From Betaproteobacteria bacterium (GTDB lineage: Bacteria > Pseudomonadota > Gammaproteobacteria > Burkholderiales > UBA6910): DNA of 64,000 nucleotides. Each line of letters starts with the position of its first letter. Position 1 is the first letter of the stretch. The stretch is taken from assembly GCA_016183615.1 (NCBI GenBank), contig JACPEG010000041.1:62001-126000 (forward strand), written 5' to 3'. Below the pieces are notes generated by a model. It was given only the letters and a program-made list of their open reading frames with translations. It was not told the DNA's origin and did no database searches. Position numbers and translations under genes: made by a program. Below are positions 63,507-64,000 of the stretch, piece by piece.

Positions 63507-64000
63507 GTGCCTGCTGGTCCTTCTGCTCGACGCATTCCGGCCCGACTACCTGGCCCACACCCGGTTCCTCAGGCAGCTCGCTGCCTCCGGCGCCGTGGGC
63601 CATCTCGTCGAGACCTTCGGATTTTGCCCCCGTGCCGCCTACTTCGGCGGCCTATCGCCGAAAGCGTCCGGATTCACCAATATGTACTGGTACGACCCGG
63701 ATCGCTCCCCGTTCCGGCCGGCGCTCTTCCTGTCCGGCCGCTACCCCGACCCGGTTCGCGAGCGAGCGATGCGGGAAGAAATCACGCGCTACGCCAGGAC
63801 CCGCGTTCCTCCTTACGCCGCCCATTACGTGAACACGGCCAGCATTCCGATCGAGCGGCTGCGGTATTTCGACGTCGCGGAAAAACACGCGCCCTACGCC
63901 GCAGCTGCAGGTTACGAATCGGTCTTCAGCCTGCTCGACCGGAAAAAAATGCCCTGGTACGCATTGTTCTGGCCACTTACCAATGCCCTGCCCCGGGCGG
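63499..64000 (+). CDS. Alkaline-phosphatase-superfamily protein (phosphodiesterase/sulfatase type), partial
   Basis: The gene starts at ATG 63499, overlapping the wzt stop by eight bases, and runs off the window after about 167 codons without a stop. The N-terminus NRCLLVLLLDAFRPDYL matches type I phosphodiesterase/nucleotide pyrophosphatase proteins, where the aspartate binds metal; the following ETFGFCPRAAYFGGLSPKASGFTNMYWYD replaces the usual nucleophile segment. Proteins like this occur in polysaccharide clusters and may remodel or transfer phospho-groups on the glycan, which is inference. The catalytic C-terminal half is not visible. Confidence 0.75.
   Translation, partial: MNRCLLVLLLDAFRPDYLAHTRFLRQLAASGAVGHLVETFGFCPRAAYFGGLSPKASGFTNMYWYDPDRSPFRPALFLSGRYPDPVRERAMREEITRYARTRVPPYAAHYVNTASIPIERLRYFDVAEKHAPYAAAAGYESVFSLLDRKKMPWYALFWPLTNALPRA

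Overview
The window looks like a chromosome segment of a GC-rich, sulfur-oxidising, lithotrophic betaproteobacterium of the Nitrosomonadales type (Sulfuricella, Sulfuritalea or Thiobacillus-like). Three things point there. The housekeeping neighbourhoods are betaproteobacterial: proS with a lytic transglycosylase, a DUF2069 gene, ilvI-ilvH-ilvC-psd-pssA-leuA, an ECF sigma factor followed by DUF3619, DUF3106 and RDD genes, and lptF-lptG divergent from pepA-holC-valS. About 30 kb in the centre and right is devoted to sulfur oxidation. Intergenic gaps carry many short inverted repeats of the kind common in these genomes.

Layout. 1-9.7 kb: the end of proS, a lytic transglycosylase, a periplasmic thioredoxin-like protein, YqhA and YihY-type membrane proteins, wrbA, small proteins, leuA, pssA and psd. 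9.7-13.1 kb: ilvC, ilvH and ilvI, on the minus strand. 13.2-15.3 kb: ECF sigma factor, DUF3619, DUF3106 and RDD genes. 15.3-24.2 kb: lptG and lptF (minus), then pepA, holC, a DUF2486-like ORF open into valS, and an MFS transporter. 24.2-30 kb: two GST-fold proteins, a pseudo-receiver protein overlapping a divergent lipoate-ligase-like gene, a hypothetical gene, an SCP2-like secreted protein and a FadL-type porin.

30-42.2 kb: one unidirectional minus-strand cluster in transcription order sHdrC1, sHdrB1, sHdrA, Hyp, sHdrC2, sHdrB2, a lipoate-binding protein (LbpA-like), DsrE-like, a second LbpA (apparently broken), a LipS-type radical SAM protein, sLpl(AB), LipT and a second LipS-type radical SAM protein. 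This is the sulfur-oxidising heterodisulfide-reductase-like pathway together with the dedicated machinery that lipoylates its carrier protein. 42.4-43.6 kb: rhodanese, TusA and DsrE2, the sulfur-relay module expected to feed persulfide to sHdr. 43.8-48.4 kb: SoeABC, which would oxidise the sulfite that sHdr makes. 48.7-56 kb: a small unknown protein, a Ser/Thr kinase with a cyclic-nucleotide-binding domain, an unusual Fe/Mn superoxide dismutase, a persulfide dioxygenase-rhodanese fusion, a methyltransferase, moaC (molybdenum cofactor, which SoeA needs), a BepA-type metalloprotease and soxYZ. 56.3-58 kb: soxB. 58.2-64 kb: a MacAB-type exporter, a Wzm/Wzt polysaccharide ABC exporter and the start of an alkaline-phosphatase-superfamily gene.

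The most interesting observations are: (1) an 18-bp palindrome, TATTAG-N6-CTAATA type, found in the same orientation and directly next to a TTG-type -35 element upstream of shdrC1, of the rhodanese-tusA-dsrE2 genes and of a 101-aa unknown gene, which suggests a shared repressor site for a sulfur regulon; (2) a frameshifting deletion of about 34 bp in the 5' part of one lbpA copy; (3) a pseudo-receiver/ligase-like pair next to the sulfur island; (4) an open in-frame junction between a DUF2486-like protein and ValS; (5) a superoxide dismutase that keeps all four metal ligands but lacks the usual His30 and Tyr34; and (6) a leucine-rich leader peptide in front of leuA. No tRNA, rRNA, CRISPR array, insertion sequence or phage gene was recognised. 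Only one gap exceeds 300 bases (48397-48744); it holds repeats and a promoter/operator.
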